A DNA stretch of 23,390 nt, from contig NZ_LSJS01000225.1 in NCBI RefSeq assembly GCF_001557325.1, forward strand, positions 1 to 23,390, given 5' to 3'. Positions within the stretch are counted from its first letter, which is position 1. The number at the start of each line of letters is the position of its first letter. Positions 7,548 to 14,419 of the stretch are shown one piece after another. The position numbers and the translations under genes are program-made. This stretch comes from Erythrobacter donghaensis (GTDB taxonomy: Bacteria > Pseudomonadota > Alphaproteobacteria > Sphingomonadales > Sphingomonadaceae). The notes beneath the pieces were generated by a model, which worked only from the letters and a program-made list of their open reading frames with translations, was not told the origin of the DNA and did no database searches.

Positions 7548-8291
7548 ATGGTCGATGCGGAATACGAAGAGCTGAACGAGGGCGAAGACGCGCTCGCCGA
7601 CGAGCTCGGACTCGGCGAGCCCGACAGCCTGCCGTGGCTCGAATCCGACGAGGAGGACGAGGACGCAGGCGGGCTCGACACCGCCCAGATCATGCTGTTC
7701 GCCGCAGGGCTCGTCGCGCTGCTCGGCGTGGTGGTGGCCGGGGTGTGGTATGTCACCAACCGCGTTGGCAGCAGCGAGGTGGTCGCCGATGGCAGCGTGA
7801 TCGCCGCGCCCGAGGGGCCGATCAAGACGCGGCCCGACGATCCGGGGGGCAAGACCTTCGACGGCACCGGCAATGTCGCGCCCGTGGTGGGCGAGGGCGG
7901 ATCGCGCCCGGGCGTGGTCGCCGAGACCCCGCTGCCGCCGCTTCCGGGCGGAACGCCGGGCAAGCCGATGGCGGGCCAGCCTGCCGCCCAGCCGACTGCC
8001 GCGCCGACCAAGCCCGTGCCCGTCGCCGCGCCCGCCGCCGGGCAGGCCCCCGCGACCGGCGGCGTCGGCGTCCAGCTCGCCGCCTACGGCACCCGCGCCC
8101 GCGCCGAGCAGGGCTGGAGCGACGCCCAGCGCCGCACCGAAGCGCTGAAGGGCATCAAGTACCGCGTGGTCGAGGGCAAGGTCGACATCGGCACCGTCTA
8201 CCGCCTGCAGGCCGTGGTCGGCACCCGCGCCGAGGCCGACAGCCTGTGCCGCGCATTGAAGGCCGACGGGGTCGATTGCCAGGTCAAGTGA
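7548..8291 (+). CDS. SPOR-domain single-pass membrane protein
   Basis: A 247-residue protein with a very acidic cytoplasmic N-terminus (about residues 1-45), one membrane segment (about 47-69, IMLFAAGLVALLGVVVAGVWYV), a Pro/Ala/Gly-rich periplasmic linker (about 75-170) and a C-terminal SPOR domain (about 173-247) that starts with GVGVQLAAYGTRARAE. SPOR domains bind peptidoglycan stripped of stem peptides and often bring proteins to the division septum, so a role in cell division or wall remodelling is likely. GTG at 7545 is an alternative start one codon upstream; the AGGGGGG site at 7528-7534 is compatible with either. It lies 29 bp after argS and precedes nagZ, another wall gene. Confidence 0.88.
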   Translation: MVDAEYEELNEGEDALADELGLGEPDSLPWLESDEEDEDAGGLDTAQIMLFAAGLVALLGVVVAGVWYVTNRVGSSEVVADGSVIAAPEGPIKTRPDDPGGKTFDGTGNVAPVVGEGGSRPGVVAETPLPPLPGGTPGKPMAGQPAAQPTAAPTKPVPVAAPAAGQAPATGGVGVQLAAYGTRARAEQGWSDAQRRTEALKGIKYRVVEGKVDIGTVYRLQAVVGTRAEADSLCRALKADGVDCQVK

Positions 8292-8320
8292 TCGCGTCGT
8301 CTGGTCGCGAGGCCGTTGGC

Positions 8321-8386
8321 GGGTCATTGCCGGGTTATTGCAGGGGCGATGACGGGGCATTGCGCGGCGTTTTCCCCGTTATTGAC
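8321..8386 (+). repeat. Degenerate 11-bp phased repeat array upstream of nagZ
   Basis: Units starting at 8321 (GGGTCATTGCC), 8332 (GGGTTATTGCA), 8343 (GGGGCGATGAC, weak), 8354 (GGGGCATTGCG), 8365 (poor match) and 8376 (CCGTTATTGAC) fall on an exact 11-bp register. Three units are clear, two partial, one not recognisable. The last unit runs into TTGACA (8382-8387), a perfect -35 hexamer, though no good -10 is seen at the right distance. One site per helical turn would suit cooperative protein binding, but this is inferred from spacing only. Confidence 0.45.
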
Positions 8387-8421
8387 ACTGCCGGACCCTT
8401 GCGAGACCCCGGCCACAATGC

Positions 8422-8434
8422 GACCCTGAGGGTC
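8422..8434 (+). promoter_or_regulatory. Palindrome over the nagZ ribosome binding site
   Basis: GACCCTGAGGGTC is a 13-base palindrome (GACCC-TGA-GGGTC as a 5-bp hairpin) ending 2 bases before the nagZ ATG. The likely Shine-Dalgarno GAGGG (8428-8432) is inside it, so folding or a bound protein could limit nagZ translation. It may be chance. Confidence 0.35.
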
Positions 8435-8436
8435 TT

Positions 8437-9450
8437 ATGACTCCGGCGATCTTCGGCATTTCGGGCCCGCAGCTGACTGCGGACGAGCGCGCCTTCTTCC
8501 GCGACTGCGACCCTGCGGGCTACATCCTGTTCGGCCGCAACATCATCGACCCGGAGCAGCTGCGTGCGCTGACCGATGACCTCAGGAGCATCCACGGGCG
8601 CGACCGCCTGCTGGTCTCGATCGATCAGGAAGGCGGCCGTGTCGCGCGGCTGCGCCCGCCGCATTGGGCGGGCTATCCGACAGCGCAAGCCTTTGCAAAA
8701 CTTTACGAAATCGCCCCCGCCAGCGCGATCGAGGCGGCCCGCGCCAATGCCACGGCGATGGCGCTCGAGCTGTCGTATATGGGCATCACGGTCGATTACC
8801 ATCCCCCGCTCGATCTGCGCCTGCCCGGCGCCCACGACGTGATCGGCGACCGTGCCTTGGGGAGCGACCCGATGCAGGTGGCGGCGCTCGGGAGGGCGAC
8901 CCTCGAAGGCCTCGCGGCGGGAGGGGTTGCGGGCTGCATCAAGCACATGCCCGGCCACGGGCGCACCGATGTCGACACCCACAAGGCGCTCCCGACGGTC
9001 ACCGCGTCGGCCGACGAACTGGAAGACGACATCGCCCCGTTCCGCACCTTGAACCACGCGGCTGTCGGCATGACCGGCCACCTCGTCTTCACCGCCTGGG
9101 ACGCCGAGAACCCCGCGACGCTCTCCGAAACCGTGATCCGCGAGGTGATCCGCGGGGCGATCGGCTTCGATGGCCTGCTGCTCACCGACGACATCGACAT
9201 GGAGGCATTGGGCGGTTCGATCCCCGAACGCGCGGCCCGCGCCCATGCGGCAGGCTGCGACATCATCCTCAACTGCTGGGCCAAGATGGCCGACATGGAG
9301 GGCATCTGCGCGGTGCTCCCCGCCATGTCGGCGGCGACCTCGGCGCGGCTCGACCGGGCGCTGGCGGGCACGCGGGTGGCCGAAAGCCTCGCGCCAGAGG
9401 CCGCCGAACTCCTCGCCAAGCGCGACGCCCTGCTGGCGCTCACCGCATGA
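8437..9450 (+). CDS. nagZ: Beta-N-acetylhexosaminidase (peptidoglycan recycling)
   Basis: A 337-residue glycoside hydrolase family 3 protein without signal peptide, so cytoplasmic, as expected for NagZ, which removes GlcNAc from GlcNAc-anhydroMurNAc peptides brought in during wall recycling. The hallmark segment KHMPGHGRTDVDTHKALP starts at Lys169, with catalytic His174, and the nucleophile Asp is in LTDDIDME (Asp251 or Asp252, more likely the second). VSIDQEGGRVARL near residues 68-80 is also typical. In relatives NagZ products can signal beta-lactamase induction; nothing here shows that. The stop overlaps the scpA start by 4 bp (ATGA), so the two are coupled. Confidence 0.95.
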   Translation: MTPAIFGISGPQLTADERAFFRDCDPAGYILFGRNIIDPEQLRALTDDLRSIHGRDRLLVSIDQEGGRVARLRPPHWAGYPTAQAFAKLYEIAPASAIEAARANATAMALELSYMGITVDYHPPLDLRLPGAHDVIGDRALGSDPMQVAALGRATLEGLAAGGVAGCIKHMPGHGRTDVDTHKALPTVTASADELEDDIAPFRTLNHAAVGMTGHLVFTAWDAENPATLSETVIREVIRGAIGFDGLLLTDDIDMEALGGSIPERAARAHAAGCDIILNCWAKMADMEGICAVLPAMSAATSARLDRALAGTRVAESLAPEAAELLAKRDALLALTA

Positions 9451-10232
9451 ACGCGCCCGAGCCGCCCTTCATGCTCGCCCCCGATGCCGGACGGCCAGAG
9501 ACGGACGCGCTCTATCTCGAGCTCGACGGCTGGGAAGGCCCGCTCGACCTGCTGCTCGATCTCGCGCGGCGGCAGAAGGTCGATCTGCGCCAGATCTCGA
9601 TCCTCGCGCTGGTCGACCAGTATCTGAATTACATCGAGCGGGCGGGCGCGCTGAAGCTGGAGCTGGCGGCCGATTACCTCGTGATGGCGGCCTGGCTCGC
9701 CTACCTCAAATCGGCGATGCTGCTGCCCAAGGCCGAGCAGGAGGACCCCTCGCCGGAGGAGCTCGCGCTGCGCCTCCAGATCCGCCTGCAACGTCTCGGC
9801 GCGATGCGCGAGGCCGCCGGGCGGCTGATGGGGCGTGACCGGATCGGGCGCGACGTGTTTCTGCGAGGGTGCCCCGAGGGCCTGCGCACCGACCGCAAGA
9901 CCGTGTGGCGCTCCGACCTGTTCAGCCTCATCCAGGCCTACGGGCAGGTCAAGGCGCGCACCGCTCCGCGCATCTATCACGTCGCCAACCGCCCGGTGAT
10001 GACGCTCGATTCGGCGCTTGAGCGGGTGTCGGCGATGCTCGGGGTGACGCTCGAGTGGATGGACATCCGCGACTTCCTCCCGCCCCACGCCTCGCCGGCC
10101 CTGAAGCGTTCGGCGCTGGCCTCGAGCTTCGTCGCTGCGCTCGAACTCACCAAGCGCGGGCGGGCCGAGATCGAACAGGACGGCGCCTTCGCCCCCTTGC
10201 GCATCCGCCGCCTCAAGGATGCCGCCGCATGA
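9447..10232 (+). CDS. scpA: Segregation and condensation protein A (kleisin)
   Basis: A 261-residue kleisin that links the heads of the SMC ATPase and binds ScpB in chromosome condensation and segregation. The N-terminal signature GWEGPLDLLLDLARRQKVDLRQISI (about residues 28-52) and the following YIERAGALKLELAADYLVMAAWLAYLKSAMLLP are diagnostic. The central part is a linker and the last ~70 residues form the winged-helix-like end that would contact the SMC head. The ATG at 9447 overlaps the nagZ stop, and scpA in turn overlaps scpB by 4 bp. The first ~25 residues are less conserved, so a slightly later start cannot be excluded. Confidence 0.95.
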   Translation: MNAPEPPFMLAPDAGRPETDALYLELDGWEGPLDLLLDLARRQKVDLRQISILALVDQYLNYIERAGALKLELAADYLVMAAWLAYLKSAMLLPKAEQEDPSPEELALRLQIRLQRLGAMREAAGRLMGRDRIGRDVFLRGCPEGLRTDRKTVWRSDLFSLIQAYGQVKARTAPRIYHVANRPVMTLDSALERVSAMLGVTLEWMDIRDFLPPHASPALKRSALASSFVAALELTKRGRAEIEQDGAFAPLRIRRLKDAAA

Positions 10233-10867
10233 GCGACGAACCGGGCACCCTCGAACGCGCGGTCGAGGCCACGCTGTTCGCCGCCGAGACCCCGATGGGC
10301 GTGGAGGCGCTCGCCGCGCATCTCGGCGGTCTTGCGAGCGGCGACGTGCGCGAGGCGCTCGGGCTGCTCGAGGCGCGCTACCGCAATCGCGGCATCCACC
10401 TCGTCGAGCGCGGCGGGCGCTGGCATTTCGAGACCGCGCCCGATCTCGCCCATTTGCTGCGCCGCGAGAAGGAGCAGGTCCGCCGCCTCAGCCGCGCCGC
10501 GACCGAGGTGCTCGCGATCATCGCCTATCACGAGCCGGTCAGCCGCGCCGAGATCGAGTCGATCCGGGGTGTGCAGACCAGCGCGGGCACATTGGACGTG
10601 CTGATGGAGGCGGGGTGGGTGAAGCCCGCCGGCCGCCGCGAGGTGCCGGGGCGCCCGGTGATCTACGCCACCACTCCCGACTTCCTCGACCACTTCGGCC
10701 TCTCCAGCCGCCGCGACCTGCCCGGCATCGATGAGCTGCGCGCCGCCGGCCTGCTCGATCCGGTCGACGCGGCGATGGAGGCCGAACTGGACCGCCTCGG
10801 GCGTTTTGAACCCGACGATGACCCCGACACCGCCGAGCCCGAGGACGACGAGAATCTGGCGGACTGA
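10229..10867 (+). CDS. scpB: Segregation and condensation protein B
   Basis: A 212-residue protein made of two winged-helix domains, the usual ScpB form; it dimerises and binds the ScpA linker in the SMC-ScpAB condensin. Typical segments are LERAVEATLFAAETPM near the N-terminus, SRAATEVLAIIAYHEPVSRAEIESIRGV in the middle and GRPVIYATTPDFLDHFGL in the second domain. The tail (about 190-212) is strongly acidic and probably disordered. The start overlaps the scpA stop (ATGA). Confidence 0.95.
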   Translation: MSDEPGTLERAVEATLFAAETPMGVEALAAHLGGLASGDVREALGLLEARYRNRGIHLVERGGRWHFETAPDLAHLLRREKEQVRRLSRAATEVLAIIAYHEPVSRAEIESIRGVQTSAGTLDVLMEAGWVKPAGRREVPGRPVIYATTPDFLDHFGLSSRRDLPGIDELRAAGLLDPVDAAMEAELDRLGRFEPDDDPDTAEPEDDENLAD

Positions 10868-10911
10868 CTCGCAATTGCCGCAGAACGGTCCTAAATGGGC
10901 GGGTAACGAGC

Positions 10912-10930
10912 GCCGGGGCCTGGCCCCGGC
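10912..10930 (+). terminator. Perfect GC palindrome between scpB and tatA
   Basis: GCCGGGGCC-T-GGCCCCGGC is a 19-base perfect inverted repeat (8-bp stem with a CTG loop as RNA). It lies 44 bases after the scpB stop and 45 bases before the tatA start, with no T-run. A second, weaker pair (TGCGGC 10933-10938 with GCCGCA 10953-10958) follows. It could end the scpB transcript, attenuate read-through into tatA or be a repeat element. Confidence 0.45.
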
Positions 10931-10961
10931 CTTGCGGCATCCCCCACGCCCCGCCGCATTT

Positions 10962-10967
10962 AAGGAG
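10962..10967 (+). promoter_or_regulatory. Consensus ribosome binding site of tatA
   Basis: AAGGAG lies 8 bases before the tatA ATG. It is one of the best Shine-Dalgarno matches in the window and fits the high TatA level needed relative to TatB and TatC. Confidence 0.75.
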
Positions 10968-10975
10968 TTGAGACA

Positions 10976-11221
10976 ATGGGTATTGGTTCGCTGTGGCACT
11001 GGATCATCGTTCTGCTGATCGTGCTGGTCCTGTTCGGACGCGGCCGCATCTCGGAGATGATGGGCGATTTCGGCAAGGGCATCTCGAGCTTCAAGAAGGG
11101 CCTCAACGAGACCGAGGAGACCGCGGCCAAGGCCGCCCGGATCGAGCCGCCCGCGGCCGCCGCCCCGGCCGAGACCCCGGCCGCCGCCCCGGCCGAGAAG
11201 ACCGACGGCACCGGCGCCTGA
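10976..11221 (+). CDS. tatA: Sec-independent translocase subunit TatA
   Basis: An 81-residue subunit of the twin-arginine translocase, which multimerises to move folded proteins across the inner membrane. It has the short N-terminal membrane segment (about 5-20, [16 protein letters not shown]), the FGRG hinge and an amphipathic helix ([20 protein letters not shown]). The tail is disordered and Ala/Pro-rich, with an 8-residue duplication (AAAPAETP then AAAPAEKT) encoded by a 19-base exact direct repeat at 11156-11174 and 11180-11198. It is first of tatA-tatB-tatC and has a consensus ribosome binding site. Confidence 0.95.
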   Translation: MGIGSLWHWIIVLLIVLVLFGRGRISEMMGDFGKGISSFKKGLNETEETAAKAARIEPPAAAAPAETPAAAPAEKTDGTGA

Positions 11222-11265
11222 GCCAGCGTCCCTGACCTCCTGACGGCAGCCGAGGCGCCCATTCC

Positions 11266-11817
11266 ATGTTCGATGTCGGCGCCGGAGAGCTGCTGGTCAT
11301 CCTGATCGTCGCGGTGGTGGTGATCGGGCCCAAGGATCTGCCGCTCGCGATGCGCACTGCCGGCCGCTGGATCGGCAAGGTGCGGCGCGTCTCGGCCCAT
11401 TTCCGTTCCGGCATCGACGCCATGGTGCGCGAGGCCGAGCTCGAGGACATGGAGAAGAAGTGGAAGGCGCAGAACGAGGAAATCATGCGCCGCTCCGCCG
11501 CGCTGACCGCAGCCGAAGCAGGCGCGCCGGTGATGACCGGGCCGCCTCCGCTGGAAAAGCCGCCGGTCGAGACACCGGCGGTCGAGACACCGGCGGTCGA
11601 GACGGCGCCGCCTGTCGCCGCGCCGGTCACGGATGGGCCTGCGGACGAGGCTCCGACCCCTCCGCCGCCTCCTGCGCCGCAGCCCTCGCTGTTCGACAAG
11701 CCGGCCGCGCCGATCGCGACCGTCACCGTCGGCGGCCCGGCGCTCGATCCCGAGCCCGACACGCCGCGCCCGCCAATGCTGCCCGCGCGGCCGCACACGG
11801 GAGACGAGGATGTTTGA
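11266..11817 (+). CDS. tatB: Sec-independent translocase subunit TatB
   Basis: A 183-residue protein. The N-terminal part (MFDVGAGELLVILIVAVVVIGPKDLPLAMRTAGRW) is classic TatB: a membrane segment at about 6-21, the GPKDLP hinge, then a charged amphipathic helix to about residue 75. With TatC it forms the receptor for twin-arginine signal peptides. The C-terminal half (about 85-183) is Pro/Ala/Glu-rich and disordered, including the repeat PVETPAVETPAVET. The gene follows tatA by 44 bp and overlaps tatC by 8 bp. Confidence 0.94.
   Translation: MFDVGAGELLVILIVAVVVIGPKDLPLAMRTAGRWIGKVRRVSAHFRSGIDAMVREAELEDMEKKWKAQNEEIMRRSAALTAAEAGAPVMTGPPPLEKPPVETPAVETPAVETAPPVAAPVTDGPADEAPTPPPPPAPQPSLFDKPAAPIATVTVGGPALDPEPDTPRPPMLPARPHTGDEDV
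11566..11607 (+). repeat. 15-bp tandem repeat inside tatB
   Basis: GTCGAGACACCGGCG occurs twice back to back (11566-11580, 11581-11595) followed by a partial third unit (11596-11607). It encodes VETPA repeats in the disordered TatB tail; being a multiple of three, copy-number change would keep the frame. Confidence 0.8.
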
Positions 11818-12619
11818 GGTCAAGGACCTCGACGAGACCCGCGCCCCGCTGCTCGACCATCTGATCGAGCTGCGCACCCGGATCATCCGCGCCCTGCTGG
11901 CGTTGGGGGTGGGCTTTGCGGTCTGCCTCTATTTCGCCGACGAGATCCTCGGCATCCTGGTGCAGCCGCTGAAGGACGCCTTCCCGGAAGGACAGGGCCA
12001 GCTGATCTTCACCAAGCTTCCGGAAGTGTTCTTCGTGGAGCTCAAGGTCGCGCTGTTCGCCGGCTTCATGGTCAGCTTCCCGGTGATTGCCAACCAGCTG
12101 TGGGCCTTCGTCGCCCCGGGGCTTTATGCGCGCGAGAAGAAGGCCTTCCTGCCCTTCCTCTTCGCCACGCCGGTGCTGTTCGGCGCGGGCGCATCGCTCG
12201 CCTATTTCGTGGTCATGCCGGTCGCCTTCACCTTCTTCCTCGGCTTCGGCGGGGTGACCGGGGGGCTCGACGTGCAGGCGCTGCCGAGCGCGGGGGACTA
12301 CCTCAGCCTCGTGATGCAGTTCATCCTCGCCTTCGGGCTGACCTTCCTGCTGCCGGTGCTGCTGCTGCTGCTGCATCGCGCAGGCGTCGTCAGTCGCGAA
12401 CAGATGGTCGCCGCCCGGCGCTACGTGATCGTCGGCATCTTCATCATCGCCGCCGTCGTGACCCCGCCCGACCCGGGCTCGCAGCTGGTGCTGGCGATCC
12501 CCTTGTGGCTGCTGTTCGAGGTCTCGCTGGTGCTGATGCGCCTGCAGGAGAAGGCCGTTGCTGCCGGCAAGGCCGCACGCGAGGCTGAGGAAAACGCCGA
12601 GCGTGCGGCGGCGGAGTAG
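11810..12619 (+). CDS. tatC: Sec-independent translocase subunit TatC
   Basis: A 269-residue inner-membrane protein with six predicted membrane segments, the core of the twin-arginine translocase and binding site for RR signal peptides. Diagnostic motifs are DLDETRAPLLDHLIELRTRI at the N-terminus, FTKLPEVFFVELKVALFAGF, PVIANQLWAFVAPGLYAREKK and, near the end, VTPPDPGSQLVLAIPLWLLFE. The tail is rich in Ala, Glu and Lys. The frame is open further upstream, but ATG 11810 gives the canonical N-terminus and overlaps tatB by 8 bp. Its TAG stop directly abuts the stop of the convergent amidohydrolase. Confidence 0.96.
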   Translation: MFEVKDLDETRAPLLDHLIELRTRIIRALLALGVGFAVCLYFADEILGILVQPLKDAFPEGQGQLIFTKLPEVFFVELKVALFAGFMVSFPVIANQLWAFVAPGLYAREKKAFLPFLFATPVLFGAGASLAYFVVMPVAFTFFLGFGGVTGGLDVQALPSAGDYLSLVMQFILAFGLTFLLPVLLLLLHRAGVVSREQMVAARRYVIVGIFIIAAVVTPPDPGSQLVLAIPLWLLFEVSLVLMRLQEKAVAAGKAAREAEENAERAAAE

Positions 12620-12629
12620 TTACTCCGCC
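12610..12629. terminator. 20-bp palindrome spanning both convergent stop codons
   Basis: GGCGGAGTAGTTACTCCGCC is a perfect inverted repeat, 9-bp arms around GT. The plus-strand stop of tatC (TAG, 12617-12619) and the minus-strand stop of the amidohydrolase (TAA, 12622-12620) both lie in its centre. As RNA on either strand it gives a strong hairpin, so it may be a compact two-way 3' end signal. There is no T-run. Confidence 0.55.
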
Positions 12630-14272
12630 TCCCGCACCTTCACCCCGCCGATCCACACCTGAAGCACCTTCGTCCCGCGCAGCGCCTCCGGCGAGGCGAA
12701 CAGCGGGTCGCGGTCGACGAACAGGAAATCGGCGCGTTCGCCCGGGACGAGGCGGCCGAAGCGCCCCTCGGCGAAGCCCGCAAAGGCAGCGTCGGCGGTG
12801 AACCCGGCGAGCGCCTGCTCGCGGCTTACCGCCTCTTGCGGGAACCAGCCGCCGAAGGGCTCGCCCTTGGCATCGGTGCGGCTGATCGCGGCGGCCATTC
12901 CGGCCCAGGGGTCGGCGGGCTCGACCGGCGCATCCGAACCGAAAGCAAGGCGCCCTCCGGCCTTGAGCACGCTCCGCCACGGATAGGCCCCCGCCAACCG
13001 ATCGGGCCCCAGCCGCGCCTCGGCCATCAACCGGTCGGAGGTCTGGTGCAGCGGCTGCATCGAGGCGATCACCCCGTGCTGGCCGAGCCGCGCGATGTCT
13101 GCGGGATCGACGATCTGCGCATGTTCGATCCGCCAGCGCCGGTCGCCCTTGTAGCTTTCCGAAAGCTCCTCGATCGCGCCCAGCACCTCGGCATTGGCGG
13201 CGTCGCCAATGGCATGGACTGCGGTCTGGAAGTTGTCCATCGCCGCGCGGCTCATCAGGTTCCTCAGCTGCGAGGGGCTGAGCAGCGGCAGGCCCTTCGC
13301 CCCGGGATCGTCGTGATAGGGCGCCTTCAGCACCGCCCCGCGCGAGCCCAGCGCGCCATCCAGATAGAGCTTGATCCCGCCCATCCGCAGCCGGTCGTCA
13401 TACAGCCACCCGGTCGGCTCGGGCCCGGCGACGGTCTCGAGCGTGTCGATACTGTCGGCATAGGCCATGATGCGCATCATCAGCCGTCCGGTGTCGCCCG
13501 CACGGCGGAAGGTGTGCCAGTCGGCGAGGCTCGTGCCCATGTCGGCGACCGCGGTGACGCCGTAGCCGAGCAGCACCTCCTGCGCCTTGACGAGCGCGAG
13601 GTCGCGGTCCTCGGGGCGCGGGGCGGGCACTTCCTTCTGCACCAGCAGCGCCGCGTTGTCGACGAAGACGCCGGCCGGATTGCCCTTGGCGTCGCGAATG
13701 ATCTTGCCGCCCGCCGGATCGGCGGTCTTGGCGGTGACGCCTGCGGTCTGGATTGCCAGCGTGTTGCCCCAGGCGGCGTGGCCGTCGACCCGTTCGAGCC
13801 ACACCGGCCGGTCGGCCACCACGGCATCGAGCTCGGCCGCGGTCGGGAAGCGCCCGAGGCCCCACTTCTCCTGATTCCAGCCGCGCCCGAGGATCCACGG
13901 GCGGCCCTCGTTTTCCGCGGCGAAGGCCTTGATCTTCGCGAGCGCCTCCTCGAGCGAATTCGTGTCCGACAGGTCCAATGTCAGCGCGCCGAAGCCGATC
14001 CCCATCACATGGACATGCGCATCGATCATCCCCGGCAGCATCACCTTGCCGCCGCCATCGACGAGGTAATCGGTCTGCGGGCGCTTGTCGGAGCGATCGA
14101 GCACGGCGGTGATCGTCCCGTCCTCGTCGAACACCAGCCCCGAGAAGCGCCTGACCTTGCCCTCGGCGTCGATCGTTACCCCGTCGACATTGTCGACCAG
14201 CGTGTCGGCCCATGCGGGCGCGGCGAGGACGAGAGCGAGGGCGGAGATGGCGGCGGAAGCGGAACGGAGCAT
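12620..14272 (-). CDS. Exported YtcJ-type amidohydrolase
   Basis: A 550-residue amidohydrolase-superfamily protein of the YtcJ/AepA (Amidohydro_3) group. It has a Sec-type signal peptide (MLRSASAAISALALVLAAPAWA, cleavage likely after Ala22) and no twin arginine. Metal-site motifs are DAHVHVMG (His86, His88), a Lys in GGIKLYLDGALGSRG, His in VHAIGDAAN, His in RIEHAQIVDP and Asp447 in GSDAPVEP. The substrate is unknown; relatives act on amide or cyclic amide bonds. The start at 14272 has AAGGA just upstream. The open frame continues to 15745, but that part is the antisense of ilvA and lacks family features. The gene is divergent from ilvA (147-bp gap). Confidence 0.93.
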   Translation of the reverse strand: MLRSASAAISALALVLAAPAWADTLVDNVDGVTIDAEGKVRRFSGLVFDEDGTITAVLDRSDKRPQTDYLVDGGGKVMLPGMIDAHVHVMGIGFGALTLDLSDTNSLEEALAKIKAFAAENEGRPWILGRGWNQEKWGLGRFPTAAELDAVVADRPVWLERVDGHAAWGNTLAIQTAGVTAKTADPAGGKIIRDAKGNPAGVFVDNAALLVQKEVPAPRPEDRDLALVKAQEVLLGYGVTAVADMGTSLADWHTFRRAGDTGRLMMRIMAYADSIDTLETVAGPEPTGWLYDDRLRMGGIKLYLDGALGSRGAVLKAPYHDDPGAKGLPLLSPSQLRNLMSRAAMDNFQTAVHAIGDAANAEVLGAIEELSESYKGDRRWRIEHAQIVDPADIARLGQHGVIASMQPLHQTSDRLMAEARLGPDRLAGAYPWRSVLKAGGRLAFGSDAPVEPADPWAGMAAAISRTDAKGEPFGGWFPQEAVSREQALAGFTADAAFAGFAEGRFGRLVPGERADFLFVDRDPLFASPEALRGTKVLQVWIGGVKVREAE

Positions 14273-14327
14273 GGCGGTCCTTGAGCAGAGGTATCGGCGG
14301 CGTGTGCTATCGCTTTGCCGCGCGCTT

Positions 14328-14345
14328 GCCAATGCACGCCAATGC
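14328..14345. repeat. Direct repeat GCCAATGC in the divergent amidohydrolase/ilvA gap
   Basis: GCCAATGC occurs at 14328-14335 and again at 14338-14345, one helical turn apart, in the 147-bp gap between two divergent genes. A regulator site is possible; chance is also plausible for two 8-base copies. Confidence 0.25.
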
Positions 14346-14419
14346 CTTGGTGCGCGCGTACGAATCCGTAAGCCTGCCGATTGCCCTCGCGCCCCTGAAG
14401 CTCTAACTGCGGCGGCATC

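Noticed and set aside
8382..8387. Full sigma-70-type promoter at TTGACA before nagZ
   Set aside because: The -35 match is perfect, but no reasonable -10 hexamer lies 16-18 bases downstream, so I list it only as part of the repeat array.
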